From contig JAVGWX010000001.1 of NCBI GenBank assembly GCA_036924085.1, positions 8,856,681 through 8,920,680 on the forward strand: a stretch of DNA of 64,000 bases, given 5' to 3'. The notes beneath the pieces were generated by a model, which was given only the letters and a program-made list of their open reading frames with translations, made no database searches and was not told where the DNA came from. Below, one piece after another: positions 1 through 12,802 of the stretch. Position 1 is the stretch's first letter; every line of letters begins with the position of its first letter. Made by a program: the position numbers and the translations under genes. This stretch comes from Ariolimax columbianus (taxonomy: Eukaryota > Mollusca > Gastropoda > Stylommatophora > Arionidae).

Positions 1-602
1 TAAACTGCGTCGTTTGTTGTTGTTACCTGTTTGGAATACTATAATAAAGTGCACCGTTTGTTATGATTACCTGTTTGGAACACTGTAATACACCGGGTCG
101 TTTGATGGTATTACCTGTTTGGAACACTGTCATAAACTGGGTCTTTTGTTGTTATTACCTGTTTGGAACACTGTCATAAACTGGGTCGTTTGTTGGTATT
201 ACCTGTTTGAAATACTATAATAAACTGGGTCGTTTGTTGTTATTTCCTGTTTGGAACACTGTCATAAACTGGGTCGTTTGTTGGTATTACTTGTTTGGAA
301 TACTTTAATAAACTGGGTCGTTTGTTGTTATTACCTGTTTGGAAAACTATAATAAACTGGGTCGTTTGTTGTCATTACCTGTTGGAGAGCACACTATTAA
401 ACTGGTCGTTTTATTTTTATTGCATTTATGTGAATGCTATAATGAACTGGGTGGTCTGTTGTTATTACCTAAATGGGAACACACAAGTAAAAAGTGTTGT
501 TTTTTTGTTATAATTTATTTGGAAACATTATCATAAACTGTATGGTTTGCTGTTATTACCTTTTTGGAATACTATAATAAACTGGGTCGTTTGTTGTTAT
601 TA
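1..602. repeat. 44-bp tandem array, open at left window edge
   Basis: About 13-14 diverged copies of a 44-bp unit, each containing 'aaactgggtcgtttgttg' followed by 'ttacctgtttggaa'. Copies alternate between variants ending in 'cactgtca' and 'tactataa'. The array runs off the left edge, so its full length is unknown. It decays near 380-540 and ends near 602. Short open frames inside it are by-products of the repeat. Confidence 0.9.
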
Positions 603-671
603 CGTTCCGCTTTGTTTTTGTCTTTGTTCTAATTTGGTTTTACTCATTGTGGTACTTTAAATTGTGTTTTG

Positions 672-774
672 TAGTTTATGATATGTCCAAACTGTTTCAT
701 TTATAGTTTATGATATGTCCAAACTGTTTCATTTATAGTTTATGATATTTCCAAACTGTTTCATTTATAGTTTA
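672..774. repeat. 32-bp tandem repeat, about 3 copies
   Basis: Just over three copies of a 32-bp unit beginning 'tagtttatgatatgtcc'. The copies are nearly identical; the third has a g-to-t change. This suggests a recent expansion. Confidence 0.85.
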
Positions 775-867
775 AACAAGAAAGCAGCTGTGTTTCTGCC
801 ATTATGACCTAAACATATGCCTTTAAATAAATTAGAGCCTGCAGATGTTTTTGTTCCAAGATTTAAA

Positions 868-1470
868 GTCATCGTCATCATCATCATCATCATCTATCCA
901 CGTGTGTTGTTAGACGTCGTTGGGAGGTGTAGTTTTCTGTTGTGTGCCATATTTGTCGCCGATATTGTTGTCATTCCTTGATTCTTAAGTGCCGCACTGA
1001 CACCATCTATCCATAATTTACGTATTCTGCCTCTTACTCTGTAGCACTGATGTCTGGTATTGTAGATACGAGCAGCTGGTAATTATGGTTGCATTCGTGT
1101 CAGATGTCCAAACTATTTTATTCTCTGCTTTTCTAAGTATTCCATGCACGGTGTTGTATCCACCGTAAGTCTGAGTATTTCGTTTCTTAATTTGTCCCCC
1201 CTTGTGACCCCGACAGCCTTTCTCAAGCTCCTCATTTCGGACACCATGATCTTTGTTTCGTTTGCCGTAATGAAGGTCCATGTCTGACACTGGTACCAGA
1301 GAGTTGGTATAAAAATAATATCTATCAGCTGTCTCTTTGTTTTCATTGGGAGGTGTTTGTGTCTTAGTGATGGTGAACGCTGATAGGAAACTGCATTAAC
1401 TTTCTGTGTTCTTGATTCCACCTATCTAGCCTTCCATCTTGTTTGAACACGCTGCCAAGTATTTGAATTC
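868..1470 (-). pseudogene. Non-LTR retrotransposon 3' fragment (RT C-terminal region, RTE-like)
   Basis: The minus strand reads like the C-terminal part of an endonuclease/reverse-transcriptase polyprotein, downstream of the RT catalytic core. Seen in the translation are 'FIPTLWYQCQTWTF' and 'EMRSLRKAVGVTR', which resemble the conserved post-RT segment of RTE-type elements. The following 'IRKLWIDG'-like stretch is in another frame, so frameshifts are present. The element end carries a trinucleotide tail, seen on the plus strand as repeated 'atc' at about 870-894; simple 3' tails are usual for this group. The catalytic RT motifs and endonuclease are absent, so this is a 5'-truncated dead copy. 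The exact clade is an inference. Confidence 0.7.
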
Positions 1471-4400
1471 ACTGACTTGTTTAAGCTCTGCACTTGTTAT
1501 CTACATATTTAGTTTGCTCGATTCTGCTGGTTTTCATATCCTGTCTTTGATGTAATAATTCTCATATTTCAAGTATATTTTACTAATATTTTGCCACGGC
1601 CATAATTTATTGCAAAGACCTGTCCAATGCGATACATTAATTTAAAACTGGCAAATAAATTTAATGTAATTAATGTTGCTCAAAGGTTTCTTCTGTTGTG
1701 TCTTTTTGCGGCAAAAACTGCTTTTGTACCAAGTCAAATTAGGTTGTTCTCATATCATAACATATAGCAAGTAATAGTGGTAGACTCGTTTGAAATAACG
1801 TTCTCGTGAATCTAGCATGGAATAATACTAAACAAATTGAAAACAATCCTTACATTCAACAACTTGATCACTCTAATGTTTTTAGATCAAAGATGGAAAC
1901 CTGAACTACGAAATGGAATAACCTATACAAAAACAACTGTCATAGAAAATGTACCTTGCCAATACAGTTCATCTCTATCAGCGACAGGTTGAAATTGCTT
2001 CCTAAATAGAACACATGATCTCAAATATAACCAAATGGGATCAAGATGCTGAGCAGCGCATGAGCTGCAGTGGTCAGCAACCCATAGCTGACTGTTAGCG
2101 TCAGGGCCAGCGAACCATAGCTGCCAAGACCCTTCTACACCTCCACGCGGTGATCCTGAATAACAGGCTGCAGTAGAGCAGACTGGCGAAGGAGAAGGGA
2201 TCGAAGAGGGAATGCTAATCCGGTACTCAAAAAAATGCTTGCTGAAGTCGGATGTGTTGGACTGAAAGGTGCAAATATCGCAGCCAAGCTGTAAACTACA
2301 ACACAACGCATTCCGTTCTCTGGACTACATTCTGCTACTTACCCTTTCATGGTTTGGTAGCGGGAGATTGAGAACGAAGAAGAAGAAGAAGAAGAAGAAA
2401 TATAACCATATGATAAACAAAGGAGAAAGAAACCAAGATGTGGGATGGTACCATAGAAAATATTGTATGCAATTCATTTAATATCTAAGGAGAATTGAAA
2501 CAACACACTAACGTAGACTCGCCACTGAAGGTGAACGCACGCATCAGAAATGTGTAAGACTCAACGATCGTTTGGGCAGGGCGTGTTACGAAAAGAGTAT
2601 AGAATTAATGAACAATGAGACAACGGACAAAATTGCTGGGAAAATGAACATACAACGTCCAAGACGGAATAGTCTAGACATTTAACATTATAACTTAGAA
2701 GAAAGGCCTAAACAGAAGTGCTTACCTAAACTAGTTACAGAAAGGCATATATAAATATATCTTCATCTTCCCGTCTGCATAACACATGATGAGAAAAACA
2801 TCATGTGTAGATATATTTATAGTAATGAGATTTGACACAGGCGATATTTATGGCTCTCCGAAAATATGTTCATCTCGATCCAGTCCACTGACACCAGGAA
2901 CTTGAGGAATAGGTTTCACGTCTGAGAAAGGGGGGTCTATCGCCCTTCATCGTGTCCCCAATAATTGACACTGACAGGAGCCCACTGATTAAATGACCGC
3001 ACTCTCAGTCTAAAGGCCTTCTCAAATAAATTTTATCGGAATCCGACCCTGTCTCGAGTTTGTCTCATTTGGTTTCGGAAAAAGAAGAAACGCATTCTAG
3101 TTTGCTACACGTGCGAAATCAGGGGTGCCGTTGCTTTGTATTATATCACAGAATAGTAGGGCACGATATCAGGATTACGCTAGAATGTATACAGGTACGG
3201 ATACTAGGCAAGACATGTGGTTTGGGCGCACCTTTTTCAAAGCATGGCAGGGTGTTTGGTGACAATTAGTGCGTGCCACTACAAAGTTGCTCAAGGTGCA
3301 AGTTCATATCTTCATTTTTGCGGTACGGTAATACAGAAGTTGTTTTGCGGCAAGTGCAGCTCTCAGGACTTTCCAATACTGCGAATATGTCGGCTTATTC
3401 TTGTCTGCAGTTTGTACTGTAATCACCTTAAACAAAATGTTATCGAATGCTGCTAGCAACACGCAGAACTGTCTAAGATCATTTCATACCATATATCTGG
3501 TTGGTTCACGGAACTATCCTTGCCGCTGTCTCTCTTATTCATAGTAATTGAATGAAGTTAGAATTTTCTATCCTGGCCGTCCTCAAGTCTACATGCTCAA
3601 CCAATACTTTTTTATTCCTTTCCTTACGTCAGTCTTCTTCAGTGTGAAGATAATTATTATTGACACGATTTGCTTTGACGTGTGTGTATCAGAGATTGTC
3701 TCCCCGTTGGCATGCATCAACTGTCCTCAACGTGCCTGTATTTGTTCTCAAGTCTCAATCTTGTCGCAGAAAATACGACGTGTTGACGGATGGAATTAAA
3801 GGGGGAGGACTTCCACCGATTATCCTAGGTGAGTTCTGGATTTCAAAAAGGTCTGGAGGCCAGAATCGTAAAAGGAATAATGACAGTATAATGCGGTAAA
3901 GTTGAACACATGTCCGCGGTTAGATCTCCAGTTGTCTGTATGGGCCATTCATGGACTGGTCTGGCACAACATCCTGGGGACAAGTGTCTACAATTGCCGT
4001 CATCCGGTTAAATGAAGTAACTGACAGCTGTTTGAGCTCCTGTAGTCCCGGATTACACGGGAGTTATGGCCCACTAAAATACTTGAGCTTGTCATTCTGT
4101 TATCTGACAAGCAAATCCCACATTTCCACAAACTTGGAGACGTCACATCCAACGAGATCAGGTCTTTGGTAACAGAAACATCATTACAACTCATTTCTTG
4201 CCTGACATGCCATCAATATTTGTGTCTGTTCTGCTGCAGGAGGTTAAAATGACTTTTTCGCATCATGTAGTGAATTGATCATTTCTTAAATAAATGACAC
4301 ATTTTACTTGTCATACTATGTGTGTTTGGGAACCACATGGATATACATTCAATATTTTAATGCGAAAAAATAATCAGACTAAGCAGATGTACAGTCTAGT

Positions 4401-4480
4401 TGCAGGACATAAACATAGAAACATATAGACAGACTAAATGACTGACAGAAAGATCAATGAAAGATTGAACAATATAGTTA
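1471..4480. other. No recognisable gene; one GAA microsatellite
   Basis: No coding region, RNA gene or mobile-element body was recognised here. A run of GAA repeats lies at 2374-2399. Short open frames (up to 127 codons at 1923-2306, minus strand) show no motif I recognise and no supporting context. Confidence 0.5.
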
Positions 4481-4539
4481 CATAGTTATATAGACAGACA
4501 CACATGTAGACATATATACCCAAACAGAGAAAAATACAA

Positions 4540-4545
4540 ATACAT

Positions 4546-4590
<45 letters not shown>

Positions 4591-4646
4591 AGGATGGATG
4601 GATAGATGGATGGATGGATGGATGGACGGGCGGGCGGGCTTAGGCA
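4540..4646. repeat. GATA / GGAT / GGGC tetranucleotide microsatellite
   Basis: A run of 'gata' units from about 4544 grades into 'ggat' units and then 'gggc' units. The stepwise change of unit is typical of replication slippage with point mutations. The minus-strand open frame over it (repeating Ile-Tyr-Leu-Ser) is an artefact. Confidence 0.9.
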
Positions 4647-4820
4647 GGCAAGCAGATAGATAGGTTTCCACTTTTAGAACATGTATATCCACACACACGT
4701 ACAAGCAACTGAAACTTCACGTTTCAGAGGTCACGTCATTTCTCCATGGTACATATTTTCAATATGACCAACTCTCAATGATTTTTTGCATGAGTATTCC
4801 CGCTAACCGTTGCTTCAAAC

Positions 4821-4879
4821 AACGTGACATATGCGTGACAACGTGACATATGCGTGACAACGTGACATATGCGTGACAA
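4821..4879. repeat. 19-bp tandem repeat x3
   Basis: Three perfect copies of the 19-bp unit 'acgtgacatatgcgtgaca'. Perfect identity implies recent duplication. Confidence 0.9.
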
Positions 4880-5329
4880 CAATCTCAGTCATTACTTCAC
4901 TATAAACAAATGTGCATGACTTTTTTTCAAGTTCAGCACGCGCTGTTAGAAGTCTCGACGGATCTGACACGTCTCCACGGGTTTGATAGTCGATAGCTTT
5001 TGGTCAATCAATTTTATATGACCATTGACTTGTAGGCATCAGCACTCCTGCTCCACTGCTGAACTTGATATGGTAGCTACACATTGACATCAGTGCAAGA
5101 CTCAGCCCAGGCGGAACTCTCTCGGACAGGCTCCCAACATGTTTTGTGGTCAGGCGGGGTTGCGACCTTGGCTCTGACCTTTTCTTCCGAGCAATCGACT
5201 GGATTCTCTACCGCTTTGATTCCTACCATTTCGGCATCGACATGGACCAGCCACGCATCACAGACGCTAATGACATATTCTCAGTCGGCCCAGACAACAT
5301 ACCTCCATCTGTTATCCAATTTAATGCTC

Positions 5330-6548
5330 CCCCCTCCTCACCCATTTCTTCGGTGCCGTTGAATCCAGTGTCCTTCACGTGTTGTCCATTGTAATTTGTC
5401 AAGTTTAATGTCCCTTCCGCCACCCGTGTTAAGTCCAATTCCCCCCACCCCCGCCGTGGCCCCCCATCTGTTGTTATGTGTCATCCCCCCCCTCCCTCTC
5501 ACTAGTGTTGAGTTTAATGTCTCCGCAACCCAACGTTGAAAGTCCAATGTTCCTCACGTGTCCCTCCCCCTTCACGTTGTTGAATCTAATGTCTCAGCCG
5601 TGTTGGATACAATGTCTCAGCAGTGTTGGATCCAATGTCTCAGCCGTGTTGGATACAATGTCTCAGCCGTGTTGGATCCAATGTCTCAGCCGTGTTGGAT
5701 ACAATGTTCCCCTAATGTTGAGACTAGTTCCTACCCCACCTGTGATGATTTCAATGGTTACTTTCATCTCTTACCACCCCTCTATCATTTCCCTTGTTGT
5801 CAAGTATTTCTTCCGTGTGGAGGCCGGTGTATCCCCCATGCTGAGTCCAGTGTTCTTCCAATTTTCAATTTAGTGGCCACCCTTATCTATGATGAGTTCA
5901 GTGTTCCCCTTCGTGTTGAATCCAATGTTTACCTAGTATTGTAATGTGTTCATCCCCACCCCATCCCCAATTGGCAGTGTCTGATGTTTTGCCTGTTGAG
6001 TCCAATGTTCCAATGTTCAGTATAATGTCCCCCTCCCCTGTTGAATATAATGTTCCCCCTCCCCTGTTGATTGTAATGTCCCCCTCCATTGTTGAATATA
6101 ATGTTCCCCCTCCCCTGTTGATTGTAATGTCCCCCTCCCCTGTTGAATATAATGTTCCCCCTTCCCTGTTGATTATAATGTTACCCCTCCCCTGTTGAGC
6201 CCAATGTACCCCTTCCCGGTTGAGCCCAATGTACCCCTCCCCTGTTGAGCCCAATGTACCCCTCCCCTGTTGAGCCCAATGTACCCCTCCACTGTTGAGC
6301 CCAATGTACCCCTCCCCTGTTGAGTCCAATGTACCCCTTCCTTGTTGAGTCCAATGTACCCCTCCCCTGTTGAGCCCAATGTACCTCTCCCCTGTTGAGC
6401 CCAATGTACCCCTCCCCTGTTGAGCCCAATGTACCCCTCCCCTGTTGAGCCAAATGTACCCCTCCCTTGTTGAATCCAATGTCCACTGACCCCCCCACCA
6501 CCCCCACCCCCCCCCCCCGTCTTGCCTGTTTAGTCCAATGTACTGCCA
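5330..6548. repeat. C/T-rich minisatellite, 23-28 bp units
   Basis: A long array whose units share a core like 'gttgagtccaatgt' followed by a C-rich spacer. Near 5590-5707 the unit is 23 bp (five copies with 'tctcagccgtgttgg'). From about 6180 to 6480 it is a regular 25 bp unit with 'cccctcccctg' spacers. The flanks are degenerate, and a C-run lies at about 6489-6520. Because 25 bp is out of phase with codons, the minus strand reads as a 25-residue periodic pseudo-protein (193 codons at 5898-6479). This is repeat structure, not a gene. Confidence 0.9.
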
Positions 6549-7384
6549 CCCTTGCTAAGTCTAGATTTATGTGGCTTAGTGATGTGACACTTAATATTCC
6601 TGTGAACTAATAGTGTAGATACTGATATTTTTTGTAGTATGATGGTTGTGCACACTCGCGCTCTATTTTATCATTAGTCCCTCTCTGCTGGACCCACTAA
6701 TGATTTCAAAATCGGGCAATCTGTTTGTTTACTGGTTGATTGACTGTCTGTAGTGTTTTCCTTCAAAAGGCGGCCGCTGATAACATTCTAAATTTCACCT
6801 CAATCCATTGCCAGTGTACCCATTGCGGGTACACCTGAGGCCAGGATGTCAGCTATTTTATTCGTCCGAACCTCAGCATGGCCATGAAACTAGACCTACA
6901 CAAGTCCCAAGACGTTTGAAGCCTCAGTCGCCTTTTGTTTCTTAAAACATTTTTCAATTTTTCATGATTCTGTCCTCAGATGATTGCCGAGCAATCTCAC
7001 GATTGAAATGATGTGATTGTTCACGTCTTTCCGCAAGCTCATTAACACTACGGATATTTTCTTCGATTAGCGCAGTGCGTGTTTGGCCAGTGCTTTAACT
7101 GTGTTCAACAATGACCTAAACCAGAAATGCGTGATCAACCAGAGCTTTTACTGTGTTCAAGAATGACCACAACCAGCAGTACGTGTTCGGTCAGTGTCTT
7201 AACTAATGTTCAACAATGACCACAGCAACTCAATTGAAACTGTTTTTTATTGTATAGTTGTCTTAATTCTTTTGTCACTAAATTCGGTTGACGACTATGT
7301 GCAAGTCAGCTATTGTTGGGAATTGTTTTAAATGTGCTTTCCCCCACCAGACAATTACATTGTAAATTGATTAACGATTTGTTT
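6549..7384. other. Mostly unrecognised, with a ~53-bp degenerate tandem repeat
   Basis: No gene recognised. At about 7075-7225 three diverged copies of a roughly 53-bp unit contain 'gtgttcaacaatgacc' or close variants. Confidence 0.5.
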
Positions 7385-7386
7385 CA

Positions 7387-7562
7387 GGGGGGTGTGTGTG
7401 TGTATGCGTGTGTGTGTGTGTGATGTGTGCGTGTATGCGTGCATGTGTGTGTGTGTGTATGTGGGTGTTGTGCGTGTGTGTGTGTGTGTGTGCGCGTGTG
7501 TGCGTGTGCGTGCGCGTGTGCGTGTGCGCACGTGCGCGCGTGTGCGTGTGTGTGCGTGTGTG
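7387..7562. repeat. TG/CG dinucleotide-type microsatellite
   Basis: About 175 bp of alternating purine-pyrimidine sequence (tg, with cg and tatg interruptions), which could adopt Z-DNA. Open frames in both strands are artefacts. Confidence 0.95.
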
Positions 7563-8435
7563 ATAAAAATACCAGTTACTTTGGAAGTAACTCACATCCA
7601 GTAGTAAACATTAAATAACATTATCTTTCGGTTAGTTGTAAATAAATGTATTTTGATAATTTACAATGTGTGTACTTTTGTAGTTTCTGCTTTTCTTTTT
7701 TCTTTTCTGTTGCAGCACATTTAAGTGCTCTGAAAGACAAAAGAACTACCAATTCTAACCAAAAGCAATTTTTCATTAATAGGAATTGTGATATAAATAT
7801 CTCCAAATATTATGTAATATTGCCGCAAGTTCATACACACACAAACATGGCTATAATTTGACACTATTACACAGGCAGTACGAGCTCGAATCAGAAATTG
7901 TGTTATCTTTTTTTTCGACATAATCATTGTGCCAGACAACACACTTTGTCCATTTGTCCACTAACGTGAAATTATCTTCTATCTTACTTCAGACCACTTA
8001 TGTCGTTAAAAATCGTGAAGATTTGTAACCTTTTGTTTCATATTTTTCGGCACGTGAAAATGCACTGGTGACTTGCCAGGTCAATGGCAGCATTTGTTAG
8101 CCCCTTTTAATATTCGATCGTCTATATTTTAAACTGGTGGAGGTGGAAGCGTAAATTAGTGCAATGTAGACCCGCAGCTTGTCAGGCGCCATCTAAGCCG
8201 TTCCGCTAACCACATAACCAAGACCTGAAGTTATAGTCACACAGGCGAATATCCCTAGAATAATTTGAGTAGATTTTTAACTTGCATTTTGCTCAAGCAG
8301 CTGCCGTTAGGCCTGCTCTTTTCGATTTCCAACTGCTAAGGTATTTTAACGTACGCGCCACTGCATGCGGGTGTCTGATCTCAATACTCAGAGATCAGAG
8401 GAAATATCTAGCGGATAATGCAAGTGAAAAACATG
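7563..8435. other. No recognisable feature
   Basis: AT-rich sequence. The short open frames here have no recognised motif. Confidence 0.5.
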
Positions 8436-8437
8436 TC

Positions 8438-8515
8438 TCCACCGTGATTTAAACCCGCGACCTCCAGCACCCGAGGCAAACACCTTACCTCGAGACCACT
8501 GGGTCACCCTCCTCT
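8438..8515 (-). mobile_element. tRNA-Pro-like SINE head or tRNA pseudogene
   Basis: The minus strand contains a tRNA-shaped segment. It has a box A-like 'tggtctcgagg', an anticodon-arm-like 'gcctcgggtgc' (CGG in the loop, as in tRNA-Pro), and a box B-like 'cgggtttaaatca' about 35 nt downstream of box A. Box A differs from consensus at one core position and box B at about two, so a working tRNA gene is unlikely. The segment continues into non-tRNA sequence, which fits a SINE. Its 3' boundary was not resolved. Confidence 0.6.
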
Positions 8516-8520
8516 CCCAC

Positions 8521-9395
8521 CCCTTAACTTGTGAATACCCTCTAGAAATAAGTATTTTTGTGTGACCTGTAACCAATTCTGCACAGTCGCCATTACTTCG
8601 TTGTCATCTGCCTCGGGACCCATCTGCTGCACTCTTTCCATTAACCAATGTCATCATGGACACTTTTATACTCAACGTCGGGACTCATGTTGAATTCTAC
8701 GATTATTGCATTAATTGTGATTCGTCTGTTGTCACGGGCATGCAGGTCGATCAACTGTTACACTGTGTCAGTTACCATTTTTGCTAGTCTCTAAGTTCGC
8801 GTTTCATCAATGACTCACTATATTCTCCATTCTGAACCTTCATTCTTTTGTAGATTTTGAAAGGTTTCACATTCTCTGTCCACAAAAAACAAATAACGCC
8901 TTGTTGGTCTTCCACTGTGCTAGTCGATTCCTGACATTGAACATTTGCTGAATAGTCACTTTGTGTTCAGAAATAAGATGTTTCTTTGTACATGCTCTTC
9001 ATGCACTTTATAATAAAATTAATGTTACTCAATGTATGTCCATCGTATTTTGGGCTGTCCAGTTGACATATTTATGTTAGTCTACATCAGACCTTTGTTA
9101 TATCAGTGTATGGGTAGCATACAATGCTGCAATAAAATAGTCATTTAACAATGCATTTTTTCCATTTTTGTTTTTTATCTCAAGGAATGCACCTAAAAGG
9201 AAAAAAATATATATAAACATGATTTACAACCTCTTGAAACGTGAATTCTATATAACGTGGAATGGACGTGGCTCACTTAACTTGAAATAATAAAGCAGTT
9301 AATGGTAATACTAGTCCTACAGTGTTTGCATTGTGTAGACAACATGATGATAATAACTTTCCATCATTGACGATAACGACCGCCGACATCATCCT
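8521..9395. other. No recognisable feature
   Basis: AT-rich sequence between a SINE-like piece and an RT remnant. I see no coding motif, tandem repeat or RNA gene. Confidence 0.45.
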
Positions 9396-9397
9396 TG

Positions 9398-10460
9398 TTG
9401 TATGTGATCTTTTTTGTTTTATTTCTGCACTGTCTGAAATGTCTTGGTGTAGTGTTTGCTAGACTTCATGTGGCGTATCAGTCCAATGCAAGCACGGAAT
9501 GCCTAAGTGAGGTTCAGAAATGCAATGTACAGGTCTATACTATGCTCCTGGCATTTCTCCTGTATTTGTCACGCAGCGAAAATCACGTATACAGTTCTCC
9601 GGCCGGTTCTGAAGCCACACTGACTCCGTGGAAGGTGGTGACCTTGTTCAAGATGCTTGATTAGCCGATTTAATAATTGGCGTGCTCGAATGTTTCCGGC
9701 GACGGATAGGAGGGATATTCCACGGGGATTATCACAAATCTGTTGGTTTCCTTTCCTCTTGTACATGTGGACTATTGAAGCATCTTTCAATTCCTGCGGG
9801 ATTTTTCCCTCAGCCGACATGACACCGAATAGTTCAGTGATCTTTGCTAGTAAGACATGGGCCATCTGTTTCATAGATCTCTGCTGGTATTTCATACTCG
9901 CCAAGGACTTTTCCCATCGAAAGTGCGTTTGTGGCCTTGTCCACCCCATCATGGGTGATGATTTCGTCCAACTTCGTGTTTATAGGCACCTGTGACGTCC
10001 ACTGGACGGCTTCTTCGCTAATGGCTGATGGGCGATTAAGAACATCGCAGAAGTGTTCTGCCCATCTATCAAGTACCTGGGACTTTTATGTTAACAATAC
10101 CCCATTTCTATTGCGGATTGAATGTCCACCAGAGGGCCGTGGTCCGTAAAGAGGTTTCACAGCTTCAAAGAAACATTTGGCATCTTGGCACTTCGCAAAC
10201 TCTTCGATTTCTTGAGCCTTTCTGTTGAGGCAAGTGTTCAGTTGTTGAACCAGGTGCCCAATTGTTGAGCCAGGTGTCCCGTATTTGTCTAAACCTTGGC
10301 TGCAGGGCTTTACGAGCATTTGAGAATGCATTTTTGGGGGCTTGGGATGCTGTGTCCCTTTGATGGGCCAAATGCGCATCGTATTTTGCATCTATGAGGA
10401 TTTGTATTTCTGTATATCGTACAGATAATATACACAAAGCATATCTGACACTCACATTGT
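9398..10460 (-). pseudogene. Non-LTR retrotransposon pol fragment (linker plus RT)
   Basis: Minus-strand translation shows, in order, a post-endonuclease linker (about 10455-10086, with 'NTCLNRKAQEIEEFAKCQDAK' split over frames and ending near 'VKPLYGPRPSG') and then an RT fragment (about 9950-9400). The RT shows 'NPRGISLLSVAGNI', 'SQCGFRTGRRT' and 'FAARQIQEKCQE'. These are the conserved RT blocks that precede the first catalytic aspartate in endonuclease-RT type LINEs. The aspartate block reads 'LYIAFLNLT', so the expected Asp is lost, and a stop follows. Several frameshifts are present. It is dead and truncated at both ends. It is RTE-like or a related clade; the exact clade is uncertain. 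Confidence 0.75.
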
Positions 10461-10849
10461 TTTAGATCATAGACAATACGCTATCGTGCGTGGGAACAGT
10501 CTTATAGTATTGCAGATGTAGGTAGGAAACTATGGATATATTTATGTGATGGTCTGCAAAAGAGATCAATGTGGACGTTTATTCAAGTAAAATTGACTAG
10601 TTCATGCAGGATACATCATTGATTTTATTTGAACCTCCAAACTGAAAGTAGTACTTCCTGATCTTTCAATATTAATGTATCATATTTAGACATGCAGTGA
10701 AATGCGATTTTATTACACATGATAAGTCTAATGTGACTGATAAAAATAAATAAGATTGTATCACACATAATACGTTTGGTAGGACAAATAAAACAATATA
10801 GGAAAATCTCAATTAAATTAGTTCCACGTATGTCTGATTAATATAGATG

Positions 10850-11010
10850 AAGAAAACTGCCCTTGCGTCTGATTAGTGTAGTGTGATACAGCACTTGCTT
10901 TTCACTGCAAAGGTACAGGCTTCAACTTCCGGGAAAATCACGCTACTGTCGATCCAGCTGTAAAAGGGTACCTGGAGTACGATCATAGAAATAAAAAGCA
11001 GATGGCCTCC
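10850..11010 (+). mobile_element. Degenerate tRNA-derived SINE-like fragment
   Basis: Sequence near 10872-10945 resembles a tRNA ('tagtgtgatacagcacttgc', 'cttttcac' in anticodon-arm position, 'aggcttcaacttcc' as a decayed box B), most like tRNA-Glu. It is followed by 'ccagctgtaaaagggtacct' at about 10953. My recollection that similar central blocks occur in metazoan SINE families is unverified. A run of 13 G lies at 11031-11043. Decay is heavy and the boundaries are not defined. Confidence 0.4.
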
Positions 11011-11043
11011 CTAACTCATACAAGATGGGAGGGGGGGGGGGGG

Positions 11044-12539
11044 CTCAGTAAACTGAAGCCTCTAGGAATGTTATTCCTCGACTTTTTCATACCTGCTATG
11101 GGAAAAACCTTGATTTTAGCTGACTTTTTACAGTTGCATGTATAGAGCAGTGGCGTTATAAATCAGGTTACTGAACTAAATTTGCAATAGACACCTACTA
11201 GCTTCTAGTATACAAAACATAAAATCTAGTCATGCGCAGAACATAGTGTATGTGAAGTGTTTAGTGGCACTCATAATTATATAACACATAGTCTGACATT
11301 GTACCCACTCTTGTAAATATGGAATGGGTTGTATGTGATACACATATCGCATTAATTCTTTACGTCAGTATTTGTACGAATGATAGCTTGAATATAGATG
11401 AGGACACATTTTGGCTTAAAATAGGGACTGTCCGTATTTTGTCAAGTAATATTGCATATTAAAATATGGCACGTGAAAGTAAATTGCTGTTTAAAGCTCC
11501 TTACAATATCAATTTTATTTTTGTAATGTTGGTTAATAATGTATGCTTCATTTGTGGAAAATAAAATCCCCACTGCCTTACTCAAAGTTACTTTTATATT
11601 TATAAGTAAAGGCTATTTGATAACGAACGATTATGTTCTTACATTAAACAATTTTCACAGACAGTATTGTAGATTAAACAAAGTTTAAAATATATATATA
11701 TATTGTTGACTGATTTATTGCATAGTTTATCTTTAAATTTCTCGGATAAGGGGCCAAAAAGAATGACATATTATACTGTCAGATCATAACCTCATGAGCT
11801 ATGTACAATTACATGACATCATGATTTAGGACACATTTTGAAACACAAGCAACCTGTATTGATCTGTTTAAAAATAGTCTTGGCTTCTTTGACTGCACTA
11901 TGCCGTGTCATTAATTCCAATCTTGCTCCTGTGTTTACTATAAATCTGCAGAAATTAGCACCCAATTTTGTTGATTTTCCATATTGCAAATAAATAACAC
12001 ACCTGATCTTTTGAAAACAGACGAAATAGTATGCCCTTTACAAACGGTTCAATCACCACAACTTTTGTCTTTGTAATGAGAAATTGTGCACATCTTTAGT
12101 GCTTCATTGTAATACCTTCAGAACACTTTACCACAGATCCCAAACTGTTTGCTAGTATTTGCAGTGATGTTTCTTTTGTTATATTAGGGTAATCAAGAAA
12201 GGATAGTGAATGATCGCTATGGACCCATTGTGACGGTTGGGTTTATCTTAAGTTAAACGAAATGTCAGTCTACCTAAGTACATCCCTAGTTGGGAAACTA
12301 CTATTGTTTAATTGTAATTTATAGACCAAGATCTCGGGACTCGAAATGCAGCGCCTGAGATTATAAATTCTAAATAGGTTTATTGTTCTCATAATCATGA
12401 CAACATTTCAGGACAATCAGAATCGTTTCGGCCGAATATACATCTGCTGAGAGGGAGTGAGGGTGGGGTTGGGGAGGGTTGAGAAGACGAGAGAGGGGGG
12501 GGAGGGTGTTGTCGGAGTTACTCTATGTAGGTCCGTGGT
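11044..12539. other. No recognisable feature
   Basis: AT-rich sequence without recognised gene, RNA or mobile element. A short G-rich stretch (about 12448-12508) precedes the TACA array. Confidence 0.5.
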
Positions 12540-12547
12540 TATATCCA

Positions 12548-12578
12548 TTAATATATACATACATACATACATAAATAC

Positions 12579-12610
<32 letters not shown>

Positions 12611-12768
12611 TTGCATGCGTGTGTGGACACTTACGTATCAACATACACACGCGCGCGAAAACACACACACACATATACATACATGCATAAATAAATACAT
12701 ACATTGATACTTAGATACATCGATTCGATACATGCATGCATATATACATACATACATACAAATATATA

Positions 12769-12802
<34 letters not shown>

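Noticed and set aside
2372..2399. Another I/Nimb-like mini-insertion at the GAA run
   Set aside because: The sequence before the run is 'gagaacgaag', not 'gcgtacgaag', and no flanking direct repeat was found; left as a microsatellite.
5898..6479. 193-codon minus-strand frame with Gly-Tyr-Ile-Gly-Leu-Asn repeats
   Set aside because: It is a 25-bp minisatellite read in frame; period and composition explain it fully.
7371..7618. Cys/Val- and His/Thr-rich frames
   Set aside because: TG microsatellite read on both strands.
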